The notes under the pieces were generated by a model. It worked only from the letters and a program-made list of their open reading frames with translations. It made no database searches and had not been told where the DNA came from. The position numbers and the translations under genes were made by a program. DNA of 64,000 nucleotides from Sipunculus nudus (Eukaryota > Annelida > Sipuncula > Golfingiida > Sipunculidae), in assembly GCA_026874595.1 (NCBI GenBank), contig CM049309.1, positions 37,897,079 through 37,961,078 on the forward strand, written 5' to 3'. Positions 22,301-63,560 of this stretch are shown here, piece by piece. Numbering within the stretch: position 1 is the first letter of the stretch; each line of letters starts with the position of its first letter.

Positions 22301-24364
22301 ACATGTACATAAACTCTAGTGTTTTCTTAAGCATCCACCAAGGGGCGCGATTGTCGTTGATTTGGTTCATTGAATTCCTGCAATACACCCGGAGCATAAG
22401 TTGTTATTTGTGTGCGGTGTTAACCAGCTGTTCTGTATGCTACATGTATGTCCCATGAATACCACAAGTCAAAATATTACAACCTACAAGATATATTGGG
22501 TAATATATAATTTACAGTCTTGTACAGAGTGTTTATTATATCTGGTTTTATAAATCAACATTAATTATGGTTTCAAAGGCAATAAAATGACAGATTCAAG
22601 TTATATATCTGAGGTCGCTGGGCAAAGTTACAAAGTAACGAAGAATCAATCAACTGTTGTTTGTAATTCAAGCCGACCAGATTATGAATCCGTGACTCAA
22701 ATTTCCGAACGGATGAATTGCATTCGCGACACGAATATAGCCTAGATTCTTGTAGGCACGAAACGTGAAAGATCCATGGGGACATCTTATCTACTTGTCC
22801 TAATTGTATGCAAGTTTTAATCCGGTCGAATAATGCGTGGTATAGAATGCCTGTTTTGTCTAACACGCGCGGGTTCTTGTTGTTTTCCGAAGCACATAAT
22901 ACTTAACCAGTTTATTAACGACGAAATATCCGTTCAAAATGGCGAAGTTTATGGTAAATGCTGATAATTCTATCTCACATCCGGTTCACATTTAAGCATA
23001 CAAGTTGCAATGTCACAACAAATATGTCAGGTATATGGTTTTCTAGCGGAGTGAAATAAAATAAGACACCTTTGATAGGTATGTTGTAATTCTCACGACA
23101 AGCCGAGAATGATTAAAATTTTGAACCATCTTGAGGTCTAAATGTAGGGTTAAGCTTTCCGTCTGTCGCAGGAGCTGATGCCTGAAAACGCCGTAGTGGA
23201 AACTCTTTGTTTAACAATCTTACTCGGGTGTTACGACCTTACTCCGATAAGAATGTGTGGCAGCGGTGGGATAACAAACAACTGTGACTGATGATATAAG
23301 TTCATGGACATAAATGACAACAAACGCTTTGGTAACTGTTTGTGGGGATTAGCTGCATGTGTATAACCGTGTTACTTCACACTTTTGTCACATAATGCGC
23401 AATAATATCATTTGGTGCTGTTTACAAACGAGCTGGCCTTTTAATATCTAAAATTTCCCCGACCTACTAATTGACATAAAACGAGAAATATGTCCTATAT
23501 CTGGAATTTACATAAACCCTTGTGTTTTCTCATGCATCCAAAAGGGGGCGCGATCGTCGTGGACAAGGTTTAGTGAATTCCTGCAATATACTCGGATCAT
23601 AAGGTGTTAATTTTGTGGCAATCCACGACGTTAACCTGCTGTTCTGTTTGCATGCTTCAATTATGCTCCATGCATGCCACACGTCTGTCAAATATACATT
23701 GAATACAGGATACATTGGCGTATATAAATAATTTACCGTTTAGTACAGTGTTAATTATATAGCTTTATAAATCATCGTTAATTATAATTTCAAAAGCAAT
23801 AAAAGGACAGAATGATTATTATCTGTCTTTTTGTAAATCAACGTCAATTAAGGTTTCAATAAAAAGGAAAGATGCAGGATATATACCAAGGTCGCTTGGT
23901 GAATTCACAAAGTAAAAAACAACTGACGATATTCGTTCATTTGCATCACTGAAGGTCAACAAACACTTCAGTATCTGTTTGTCGTAATCAGGTGCAAGTG
24001 TATAACCTAGTCATTTCACACATTTGTTACGTAATGCACAATTATATGATTTAGTGCTGTTTACAAACAAGCTGGCCTTGAAATATGTAAAAGCTCCCCG
24101 ATAAATTGTTCTACTAAAACAGATATATGGCACTCATTTGGTATTGGCATTAACTCTTGTGTTTTAAAAATCATTCAAAAGGGGGCGTGCTTGTCGTTGA
24201 CATAGTTGAGTGAATTCCTGCAATATCCCAGGATCATAATGTGTTATTTGTGCGACAATCCACTGTGTTAACTTGCTGTTCTGTATCCTACATATACGCT
24301 CCATGCATGCCAAATGTCTGTTAAATATTACAATATATTACAGCTCACAGGAAATTGGCGTTCA

Positions 24365-24889
24365 GGGGTCGTAAAAACGCCTGTCCACCTGTCTCAGACA
24401 GGCAAACACGTGCACGGAAAGGCGTTTTTCATTTTGTACCTATCCCTTGGAAAGGTGAACCTCTAGATTTTTTCTACTTTAGTAGATGATAAGTAGTAAC
24501 AACATAGCTCAAAATGAAGATATTTTACAGGTTTATATAATGTTCCTCCGACCCTTATCTTTCCTATATTTTTATATAAAAATGGTATATAATTTCATAT
24601 ACTTTTCGGTATTTAGGCCCTCTTCTATATTTTTCGGGGGGGGGGGGGGGGTTCACTGCACAATCATGTATCATATATAACACTCTTATCATTAAAACAT
24701 TCAGGTCTTTATGCATGAAAGTGTGCATGTAGGATGGCATGTTGGGTGGCTGAATTGGGCTTACACTCAGTGAAGTGCGACTGAATGTTGGATACAAGAA
24801 GGATGCATCTTTAGCGGAAAGGCTTTAATTAATGCCAGTATTATGCCTTCCCGTTGGAAAGGTAAACCATTTTAAGTAATTACGATCCC
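24365..24889. mobile_element. Non-autonomous DNA element with ~9 bp target duplication (MULE-like?)
   Basis: Ends GGGGTCGTAA and TTACGATCCC (inverse GGGATCGTAA), flanked by TGGCGTTCA (24356-24364) and TGGCGTATA (24890-24898). The sister S2 unit at 23715 has a single ACATTGGCGTATATAAATAA, an empty site. Internal hairpins: AAAAACGCCT...AGGCGTTTTT (24372-24429) and CTGTCTCAGACAG. A 16-base G run is at 24636-24651. Nine-base duplications are typical of Mutator-like elements; no transposase is present. Confidence 0.6.
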
Positions 24890-25200
24890 TGGCGTATATA
24901 AATAATGTACAGTATTGTAGAGAATGTTTATCATAACTAGCTTTATAAATCAACGTGAATTATGGTTTCAAAAGCAATTAAAGGACAGGTGAAGGATATA
25001 TATCTAAAGTCTCTGGGAGATGTAACCAAGATAAAAATTGGTGATATACGGTCATGGACATCACTGAATGTCAACAGACACATTTTTATCAGTTTGTCGT
25101 GATCAGGTGCATGCATATGTATAACCGTGTTACTTTACACTATAGTTACTTAATGCGCAATTTACTTCATATGGTCCTGTTTAAAACAAGCGGGGCCGGT

Positions 25201-27452
25201 TTTCCCCTGTTATGTTTATAACACTTGCACCAACGTCCGGCTGCCGGGAATTTGATAGTACTCCTCAAATTTCTATTGGTTACAATAACTTACGGTATTG
25301 TCCGGGTTCATGGATAAATTACCCACGAAATCTGGAAAATAACATTTTCTGCTCTGTCTATTAATATGCTCCTTGCATGCCATTTTGTAACGTGGGTATG
25401 ATCATATAATAAGAAAAATCAAGTTTTTTTTTCCTTTTATTTGCTATTTCAAGATCAGTTCTTTTATTCGATTCATCTTGGATATAGAACAGTAGCCAGA
25501 GTTCGATTTTTTTAGTCAGAATTCTTCACCTATATCGGTTATAAAATTAAATTTGAAAATATAATAAAAAAATAGAGCAATACGAAATGAAATGGTGAGT
25601 GGTGATTGTTTGAGGTTTAGTGTCCTATGGACTGGGTTTGAGATTCCCTAGTCTAGACAATCCAGTGTCAATATGAACAGTTTTGCATTCTGAATAGTTA
25701 GCATGGAGTGTCGTGTCCCGATGACACATCAATGTAGGTCACAGGCAAACAAGCATACCCTAATTAAGGTACTTCAGGGTTTAATACTGCATGCACAACA
25801 GACGTGATTGCCATACAATCAAGGATAATCTATTAATACTTTGATTTATACTGTTGTAAAATACCATTGTATCTCCCAGTTCAAGTGTAGTACAGTTGCA
25901 ATGTGCACAATTTTGTATTATGTTCATTTCTCAAGTAAATGTTTTATTCAAATGCTGCTTAAGATTAAAATAATAGTTGATTTTGATAGCATATATCAAT
26001 TAATATATGTACTAAAAATTTAGAACGATTAATGACAATAATGACAACACAAACAAGTCAGTGGGAAATAGAGATGTTACGATGAGAGGTTTGCAATCTC
26101 ATGGATTGACATGGTGAAATACACGCGTTCCTTATAAGAAAAAACCTCATGTTAGTGACGTGGGGGTATTCTATTTTCACAATAAAATGTGTTTTCTTGG
26201 TAAGATGACGATTCGTAATCGGGGGGGGGGGGGGGGGGGGGGGCATACATCCCATATGGAAAATATAGTTTGCCTCGATACTTTACGTTCAGAAATATTT
26301 TGAATAAATCATATAACATTTTCCTAGGCGGAAATATGGTTTACCCTGTAACTGTTCAAATATATATATCTATATGTATATCTGCGACTGAATAGCATTC
26401 AGCGTCTAAATTTAACAGACGCTATACCTGTTAATGTGTAATTTGTATAAGGGGAATAAACAAAACATACCGATTTATCTATCAAAGGGGTACTATTTAC
26501 GATTAAAAAAATGCTCTAGTGTACTTAGATTTCTTACACCTTTTTTTATGCCCAGGGTATTTTTCACGTTTTAAAGAAAACATGAGTAAATTAATCATCA
26601 GATTTATTAAAAATATAATACAATCATTTGTCATTTATGCCCATCTATATTATAAGATTATAACAGTATTTACAAAATCTGGCAGGAAAACAATCATCGT
26701 GCTGTTTATAAGATATTGCGAAACATGACTGAAATGCAAATGTATTCATTATATCGTTGAATTATCGAAAACATTTGCATTTACGGTCGAAAACACAGTG
26801 TGTTGCTTTTCAACCCAAACCTCGTCTACATTTTGATATCCCAATAAAATAAAAAAAATATATTTTGTTGGTCCTGGGTTGATCATTGCGGTGTGAGTAT
26901 GCATGGGTTGAAGATACCCCCCCCCCCAAAAAAAAAAATACTGACACCAATCGTTTTTACTTTATCAAGCCTATGAAGGATGGCTACAGGATGAATCCAT
27001 GTTTCGGATGTCGGGCCCGCTGATTTATGTTGCGTGTAGAGTACTGCCTTATACCCTTACCCGGTGCACGCGCCTAAGCCTCTATATAAACTCGCATTTC
27101 AAAGGTAGAGCCACAGTGATCAAGTGTGTACTAAAAACCCAGACACTAAAAAGGGCCCCTCGTCACGTGTGTGGTCCCCCCCCCCCCCCCCCCCAACACG
27201 TAACAAGCGGCAGTACGCATATATACCCGTGCTACAGTCTTAAAATAGAACCCTATCCTCCAACTAGGTCAGGCTTGGTATATAGCTAATAAAAATGCGA
27301 GTCACTTTGCTTTTTGCCCGCCCTGTTGTATGACGCTGCATCCATTGCCAAAACAATCGCGCGAAGAAATTGGCCTCCCGAGTACGTATTAAATGAGTCG
27401 GATCTTGTAATTACGCCAGTTCACCGGTTGTAACTGCGACCGTAACGACAAT
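25201..27452. other. Upstream region of gene 2
   Basis: No gene recognised. It holds a 23-base G run (26221-26243), a C run (27176-27194) and AT-rich unique-looking sequence. CTCTATATAAACTCG (27081) is a TATA-like motif about 370 bp before the start codon. I cannot place the transcription start. Confidence 0.4.
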
Positions 27453-44477
<17,025 letters not shown>

Positions 44478-44517
44478 AGCGTGATGCAGGAAACCGCGTA
44501 GCTTGCTTTCCAGTCAA

Positions 44518-44552
44518 CCTTGCACTTCGCTTAACGGAAGTGGAGTGCAAGG
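44518..44552 (+). promoter_or_regulatory. Hairpin in the gene 2 3' UTR
   Basis: CCTTGCACT and AGTGCAAGG pair perfectly over 9 bp around a 17-base loop, 40 nt past the stop codon. It could be an RNA structural element; function unknown. Confidence 0.4.
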
Positions 44553-45081
44553 CATGCTGGGAACATTAAGAAGAAGTTTTTCTCATGCTTAAAGATTCTT
44601 ATTGTAATGATATGCTTGATTAATTCCGCTTTACATATCTAAAAGGAAGATCCTCATCACATTTTCATCACATCATTTATCAGCTTTGAAATTTACTACA
44701 GTGAATGAGTCCGTGAGCTATCATATTACGTCTGAATGGTCGAATATATTAGGCATAATTTTCTAAAAGTCACTTAGTGGCCTTAAGTTCACGTATTATG
44801 ATTACTTGTATACATAATGTTATATAACCTTCATATGAGGAGAAATGTTTCTTTCTGTTGGGTTTGTGCGTGTTTATTTCTTAACACGTGATTTTACATG
44901 AGGTGGTTACACTTTACATGAAGGAATTGGGTACCACAATATACAAATTGTTTACCAAAACATCGTATACGTATCGTAACACAAATACTCAGAATGAATG
45001 GAGGTGTAATCTAGTCGACACATATCAACTTGCCCATAACATATTAACCTATCAGTTTATATATGTTAGAGGACTGTAGGC

Positions 45082-45087
45082 AATAAA
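45082..45087 (+). promoter_or_regulatory. Candidate polyadenylation signal AATAAA for gene 2
   Basis: The first canonical AATAAA I see downstream of the stop codon, about 605 nt after it. The MITE at 45116 begins 28 bp later, about where cleavage would be expected. Confidence 0.45.
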
Positions 45088-45115
45088 TGTTGATGGCTTT
45101 ATTATTTTAACTTTA

Positions 45116-45454
45116 GGCCAAAAAAAAATTAAAGGTATGGTTCTCAGGCACCGCCCGCATCAATTTTAAACCCCCGCATCAAAACTTTTTATTTTGATTT
45201 TCAATAAAAACTTTCCAATTTTGAGCAGATGCTGCTTCGACATTCCTTTCAAGAAGATAAAACCATACAATTTCCTTTGTTTTGTAGTGCTTTTACCTAT
45301 TTAAGCAAAATAAAACTGTTATTCTCATGCTTTTCCCTTATCATTTGACATTTTTATCGAAACATACCAAAAAAATTAAAATAAAAAAAGCGCCCGCCCG
45401 CATTGATTTCTGAAAAAAAGTGCCTGAGAACCATACCTTTTTTTTATTTTGGCC
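45116..45454. mobile_element. Harbinger-like MITE, copy next to the gene 2 3' end
   Basis: 339 bp, GGCCAAAA...TTTTGGCC, TTA at 45113-45115 and 45455-45457. Orientation is inverse to the copy at 20658. Strong inverted subterminal blocks GGTATGGTTCTCAGGCAC / GTGCCTGAGAACCATACC. Confidence 0.8.
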
Positions 45455-45520
45455 TTATTTTAATTTTTTTTAAATGATTTTCCATGGAGAATACAGGTCA
45501 GTTGTTTGTACATATATGGT

Positions 45521-45524
<4 letters not shown>

Positions 45525-45555
<31 letters not shown>

Positions 45556-48500
45556 TATGGTTTATGGTTTTATGCTGAATATACGATATCAGGTTTTATG
45601 TTGATTGTGGAATTGTGTTTCGATGCATCTTCAATAAACCCTGTGCATACATTCTGTTGTCAGGGTATGATATTTTGTGGACACGAACGAGGTGAACGCT
45701 TTTTGTGTCGAACGGAGTGAATGAACGCATAAACTATTACCTTAAAGATTCCCACCCATAAGCCACAGGTCGTTTCTACTCAAAACGGACCTCTTCCTGT
45801 TGGATACTGTGGGACAGGCGGGACAACTTGTCTCAACTGCCAAACTTAATAATCATACATTTGTTACATTGCAAGGAAACACCTTTTGTTCACAGATCAC
45901 ATTTTGGATGCTTACAAAATATTACTTAAAATATGACTGTGATTTCCCTTGAAAGAATTCCTATCCAACACACTTTAACAGACCATACATTTAGCCCCTT
46001 CACTACATTTCCACCAACGCCACCTATGTATGTAGAAGCCCCGGTGCATTGTGGGCTGCAGATATCGATGCCCACAAACCCTAACCAGCAGAGTCGTGCT
46101 CTTGTGGGTCCGATTCTGCGCAGTGTGGGAGAATTCTAACGTTCGCGCAAGTTGACCAGGTGTGTATAATAAAAGAACCTCACGGTTACATAGCTTGTAA
46201 GGGGTAGTATGGACAAAATGTACAGAGCGAAGCTCGTCCGTGATTCTGGACTCAAATAGGGCAGAATTAATTCTTTATCAAAAAAAGTTCTTTGCCATTG
46301 AAGTCCTGATATGATTTGAACCCGCCTGATAATACTTAAAAATAAATAAAATAAGTAAAAGTTCGAAAAATAAAACCTTTGAACGACACTATCGAATTAT
46401 TTATCAGCGAGGACATGAAATATATAACAACCCATATACACAAATCTTTGTACAAAATCGATGATTATATACTCCACCGGTGTAAATAATACCTACCATC
46501 TACCAGGTAATTATACAGCCTGTATGTAAGCTAATGCTTTGTATGATGATATCTCTTATCAGTGACCCATTTTTCTTATCATTGTTTTATGTGCAGGGAT
46601 CTACGCATCGTCAGTTTGACCTAAAAATCTATATCTAGATCTATATCTATACGTAAAGATCTATATCACACTTGGCACATACTGTGAACCATCAAGTGCG
46701 TCAGACGTCCCGGTTGTTGTCCCGAATAGGGTCGAGAGCCCGATGTCATTGTTAACGTGAAGTTAAACTCGCACGCGTTTTCGATTATCTTGCTATCGTC
46801 CTTATCTGTTTGATGTTTGACAGTACCTATACATGCCAGCTAGAAAGTAAAATTAAGATAAGATAGATAAGATAGATAAGGCCGAGTTAATCTTCACAGA
46901 GCGTGATTGGTATCATTAAATTTTATACTGTTAGCAATAAAACAGACCTGCATTCTTGTTGCGTGTTTTTTTTTTTATCCAAAAGTGGTATCTAGAATGT
47001 ATAGAATATACTCCTTTTTGATATTGACCTTATTTTCACGATACACCGTGACATGTCAGTGATCAAATGCACGTAGAACACTTCGTTATCTATGCCAATG
47101 AAAATGACGGGGGGGGGGGATTATGTAATCGGCTGGGTGCGCGTGTCCGAGCCATGCATATCTTCAAAAGTTCTCCATGTATGTCGATTAATTTGTCAGT
47201 GAAATGATAGTTCTTAGACGAAAAACCTTAACTGTTCCGGATGGCCAAGCTGACCCTACCAAAGCTTTTTACTTTAATTCCTCAGTCGGTATAAGAGAGC
47301 TGAGGCCCTGCCGCGCCCCTCCCCTAGTTTTTCGGGAAATGATAAATGTCATCCTGATTTCGGATCACACTTTGCCGTCATTGGCCAGGGACTGAGAATT
47401 GATTCGGATATAAGAACGTAGGCCTGTTAAAACTAAAAGTCGACCAGTGAAAAAAAACAACATAAACCCAATGCAGACTGCGAAAACTGCTAAATTATAA
47501 AGTCTGGGCCAAAAAAATTCAAAATTTAAAAGTTTGCGTTCTTCAGCCCATTATATGGAATATTAGGGGGATAAGTAATCAGACAGAGGAAACAGTGTTT
47601 TAACTCGGGATGAGATTGCATCCTTTGATGCTTGTTTTATCGCCCAAATGACTTTGTTGGAGAACCAGAACCACTTAGAGGGACCCTGAACCTGAAAAGA
47701 CAAAGCTAGAAAAAGGGTAAACAATTTTTCTTTTTATTTCAAACTTATTATAACCCACATTAAATAAAATTGTTTGGCGTTATATGCATTATTTACACAT
47801 GCAGGCGTGCATCACACTCAGACCAGATGTTAACCTCGAAGGCTGTTTTAGCTGGTAAAGTGGCCTATAACATGGTTTTACATCACATATCAACACGGTG
47901 TACAACGCACACTGACACAGAAGAAGTTCGCTACCCAGCACAAAAACCACACAGGCACTCGGCTCACTGTTCCCTGTTCGTGTGAGTGCTCTTGATTAAA
48001 GTCCACAGCTGTGAAGATTTCCGAGCGGGCGCTCAGCGAACCGGTAAGGCAACTCCCCGATGTTGTCAGTTAGCAAACCCTGCATTCATTCATTCATTAA
48101 GCCCAGACAAAACCCCGAACCTGACGTCAGCTGTCCATTCCAATTATGTTTGCTGTTTCAACCCCTCAGACATCGTGACTAACTTGAGTTTCTGCGCATG
48201 CGCAGATTGACCCTGATAAGAACCGGTAACAATATCCTTTTTATTATTAAACGGGTTCAAGCTTTTGCTTTACAGGATAAATATTATTATGTTATTAACA
48301 AAAACCGACCATCTAAATGTATATTATGTAAAGTTATTTCCGAAGGCATGTAAGTAAGTAATGGTACGTTCCATGCGCGGCTACCGGTACTTCACTGAGA
48401 GTGCTTGAAGTCCCAGCAGTCGCGCTTGTGTCAACATTAACCGATATACATCTTGATTTATGAGATATTAACTTGCATTCGGAACAATGTTCACACACCG

Positions 48501-49554
48501 TATCATGTTCCGAAGAGATAATAAATTTCCCCGAATGCTTATATGTATTATCAGGAGTGATTTAAACATATATATGCAGCATAAAGCAGTACGATTATAA
48601 TATAATCAACAGGATGTTAACTATCTTGAAGCAAGATGTTACGCACATCAGCTGTTATGTCATCTAGTTGCAAGGGGTCACCCGGTGTAGCCAGGTTGAT
48701 TATTATTCCAAGCGGTGTTATTCAAGGTACAGTAAACAGGCGTTCACATGCGTATTTCCATCTGTCACAAGTGCTTGAAGCATACCCGCTTACGAAAATT
48801 TATCCGTTGAGAGATGCCAGTAAAATATCCCAGACATGTTTTCTCAGTAAATATTGTCTCAAGTGGTTTTGAATAATGGCACTGCTGAGCACTCCTTGCG
48901 CTAGAACACTTAAAAAGTATCGGTTCGAATCGTGTGTATAATGAACAACATATGCGTCCTGCCAAAAATAATGATTCTATCTCCAGGACTGTTGGACGGG
49001 GATATCACTTTGTGTAAGGCTGGCTGTTCTTTTTTTCTTTCTCAATTATGCACAGATGCTTAGCACCGGATTCTGCGTCACAGGTGCGACCCCTGTCGTT
49101 GGAACTCGAAAGAAAAATCATGTGCACCAACGATATACAAACGCGAAATGCATACAGCAGTATTGCGTGCAAAATCTCGTTCATGTTACCTGCCTCACAT
49201 AACAGGATTTCCTAACCCACAAATAGAATAAGCTTTCCGTTAGCTTAGGTCGGGCGTAGCCTGAGGGATGCCACAGGAAGCCATGGCACGGTTTTGCATG
49301 TAATATTGAAGAAAAACTTTTGAAACACTAAATTTGTGCTAAGAAACTTGAATGAAAGTAATTTTGAATAATCAGTCATATTATCACCTTATTTTCTGCA
49401 GGTAAAAATTAATACAAAGAAAGAGATCAATCCCGGGGACTTTATATCTGAAATTGTCATGGGATAACTATATGAACGACTGTAGATAATGAATAATGCC
49501 TTTCAAACAAATGATTAATAAATAATCTTTTCTCTTGTTTTTAGTTTTAAATTA

Positions 49555-49595
<41 letters not shown>

Positions 49596-50522
49596 GTGTG
49601 AATGTGCGTGTTCGCGCGCACTCTTTTGACACGGGTATCTGGCACCCCAACGCGCACAGGCCCTCCTAAATCCTGGCTACGCCCCTGCAGATGACCACTG
49701 CAGTTCAAACTATTATAATATTGCTATCGATATTTGGAATAATAATACAAAGGTCAATCGAAACGATTATCAATGGTTCTGGCAAGAATCAGTGCAGTTA
49801 CGACAAAATTAGAGCAACGGGTGTGACACAAATTTATAATATTTTTTTCATTCCTAGTTTGATGCTCCTAGGTACTCTATATTTTGATTTCTCCCGTCAG
49901 CGGGAATCGATGCGCTCCCGAGGCAGCGGAAATCTTGCGCTTCTAAAGAAGCAACTGACCTTACGATATAGGTAGTAGGCCTATAGGTTAAGCGCTGTGT
50001 AACGAGCGTAGGCAATCGAAAATAATAATTATCCCGAAATTTGACACAAGACACAAACCTACCAGAACTGATCAGAGAGTGAAAAAATGTGCAATGCAGT
50101 TTAGTTTAATTGACTCCGGACTTGTGTGTTATGGTTTAATGGGCTGTGTCCAAGAGATCGAAAAACAAACAGAAGAAGTTTTCCATAAGTGCGTTTCGTA
50201 AGTCTAATATATTATACTCCTATTATTAGTCAGATAAAATATTTAAATGTTAATGATTATGACTGTTAGAAAAGAGGGACATAGTATTCACAAACATTAA
50301 GTCAAGATTTTTAAGCATTAACGTATCAACGGTACTGTTCCATTAAAAAAAACAGTCATTGGAAAGTAGGTTGACTGAGTGAAACGAAGTTGCAATTTTA
50401 ATATTCAAGTAAGAGGTGGACTATTAAAAAGGTTTACATAATAAAAATTAAAAAAAATAGAATAAGTGAAGTTTATTAAATGCTGACAGCTTTTCTTCAG
50501 ACTCCTGAACGCTGAACTGCAA
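45525..50522. other. Intergenic region between genes 2 and 3
   Basis: No host gene recognised. It holds (TA)n at 45525-45551 and 49558-49591, ATCTATATCT-type short repeats near 46628-46671, AGATAGATA repeats near 46857-46880 and a G run at 47109. A CCTGGCTACGCCCCTG terminus at 49673-49688 looks like one end of a hAT-like MITE. Open frames of 60-95 codons are scattered with no recognisable product. Confidence 0.5.
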
Positions 50523-61545
<11,023 letters not shown>

Positions 61546-63245
61546 AGTACAGCTTAAAATGAGTGAAATCCGTCCAAAGTGTAGTGTTCGTGACGAGAAT
61601 ATAAATATCAACACCATTACAGACTCGTTTATTTCACGTTGAGCTTACAATGTCGTCATTTTAGTGTGAGCACCATTCAACAAGATATCGACCACTACCA
61701 GAAATGGCTGCCCATGAAGCAATGCGGTTACCGTAAAGTTCAGCTAAACATTACCTTAAAGACTTATTTAAGTGGTGACATCTCGACAAACTCGTCCACC
61801 AGAAAAAAGAACAAAACTGATTTATTTACGATGAAATACAAACTTTTTCTCATATATGTATTTATATTATATTTTTGTTTAAGCAGCACAGACGAACAGG
61901 ATATTTAACAACAGTATTTTAAATACGCATGTATCAGAAATCGTTTTAATCTTTCTATTTTTGTATTTTTATATTGATCACTTGCATTATTCAATAAGCA
62001 GAACAAATATTTACTTTTTAAGCCGAACAATGGGCCAATCAGAAAATGATTTGTGAAGCATTTCAATTTGCCATATAACCTGTTATTTTTTCATCGTGTA
62101 AATTATTACCATTTATTTGTGCTACGTATATGAAATCAAAGCTTTTTATAGAAAGGGATGGATTACCGTTAACTCGAGCGTGAAGCAAATGCTGTTCCAA
62201 ATTCAATATTTCTTTCTAAGGGAGTTCTAAATATCTAAAAACTATAATTTTCAATAAAAAACATTGAAATCCTCAACTTTGTGCAATAACAGCTCCTGCG
62301 AACATGGAACATGCTCTTGATGTGTTTTCGTGTACGAAGTACCCGTAAACAGTAAAAATTAGATCTGCCTATTGGATGGAATTTTATATCCATTCTCGCG
62401 CAGGTTTGGGAGCAATTATCCAGTTGAAACCGATATTAGTACAACAAGAATTCAATAAATTAAAACATATGGACCATTTAACATAAACGCAATCGTGACC
62501 AAGCGATAATATTTAGACTATCGGCAAGCGATAATATTTAAAGACTATCGGCTGTGGCTTCACTGGACATGAAGCTTCATGAATTGGACATATAGCAGAC
62601 ATGTGAAGTTTTGCATTTCGTCCATTTCCGCGCCCCCCCCCCCCCCCCCCCCCCCCCCATGCAAGCCAGTATTATGCGCATGATCATGTGTGACTAATAA
62701 AACATTTAAACATCTGTCTGTGGTGCTATGAAGATAAATGTATATTTACTTGTATCGATATTTGTTTTGAGCAATGTTTTTTTGCATTGGTCATGCTGCA
62801 TTGATCGATTGCTACATCGACAAATTACGTCAACTGTAATTAGATTGCTTGAGAACTTTTTCGAAAAGGAATTCAGTTTCCATATAAGATGCTACAAGGA
62901 TGTAAATTGTGTTTTATCTATTTCCATCAACCCCTAAACACTGGGTATCCCCTGATGTACCCCGGAAGTGTAAGGGTCACGTGCTTTATCATGAGGAACT
63001 ACATCTGGTTATTATTGGTGTGCGTGTATGTGTGTGTATGTCATGACATGGCATGATTATATCTTCATGTAGCGTTTAATACACGTTATGCCATTTATCT
63101 CTTGATAAGACGTTTAAAGTAATCAATAAAAAATTTTCTTCCCAAAAGTCACCTTTATTACAGATGTGGATAACCGGAAGTTTTGCCGTGCAGATGAGGA
63201 CTAATTAATAGACATAACTAATTAACTTGTGTGGATAATCACACC
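61546..63245. other. Downstream region of gene 3
   Basis: Presumed 3' UTR followed by unique-looking AT-rich sequence. AATAAA at 62253 and 62454 are candidate polyadenylation signals, about 710 and 910 nt after the stop. A 26-base C run lies at 62633-62658. No further gene recognised. Confidence 0.45.
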
Positions 63246-63249
63246 GGCG

Positions 63250-63560
63250 TCTGTAAGCACTGATTGAAAAACTACGGACTCATTGGTCCATTTTTTAAAC
63301 TCGGATTTGGACTCGGAGGTAAGGACTCGAGAACTCCGGCCGATACCATCCTGAGTCCAATAAAAAAATCTGTCACTTATCTTAGGCAATTTAAACCGAA
63401 TATTTCAAAATAATAACACTATATATACCAAGCTTTGCTCAGCATTGGGAACTATAAATTAAATTAACCATTAAAGTAATAGCATAACTTAAATTTACAT
63501 GATAATCTGAAATTTCCATTTAAAATTGTGAAACAGAGTAATACACACACAAAAATCAGA
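63250..63560. repeat. GAGTCC-array repeat, partial copy
   Basis: ACTCGGATTTGGACTCGGAG, GGACTCGAGAACTCC and then an AT-rich part that is the inverse of 35240-35360 (shared GGAAATTTMAGATTATCAT). Only one of the two array ends is present. Confidence 0.5.

Larger units (their letters stand above)
21395..25200. repeat. Segmental repeat S2, a degenerate tandem array
   Basis: Recurring landmarks: TCCCCGATAAATTG (21418, 24094) and its variant near 23456; TGTTTTCTTAAGCATCCA-type blocks at 22320, 23524 and 24160, each followed by GGGGCG and GAATTCCTGCAATA (22374, 23576, 24213). Also CCATGCATGCCA-type blocks and GCGTATATAAATAAT blocks (23719, 24893), then AACCGTGTTACTT and GTGCTGTTTACAAAC (23416, 24056). 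Units run about 22305-23485, 23490-24130 and 24150-25200, plus a stub at 21395-21467. Two elements interrupt it (21468-22300 and 24365-24889). Non-coding. Confidence 0.7.

Noticed and set aside
21395-25200. Repeated units considered as a CRISPR-like or satellite array
   Set aside because: Units are about 0.6-1.2 kb, diverged and interrupted by transposons, in a eukaryotic genome. A degenerate segmental duplication explains them.
8559-27452. Search for further P450 exons or pseudogene pieces between genes 1 and 2
   Set aside because: I saw no heme loop, I-helix, ExxR or C-helix motif in any frame of this region.
48890-48940. Second B-box-like motif GGTTCGAATCG
   Set aside because: No convincing A-box at the right distance and no cloverleaf.
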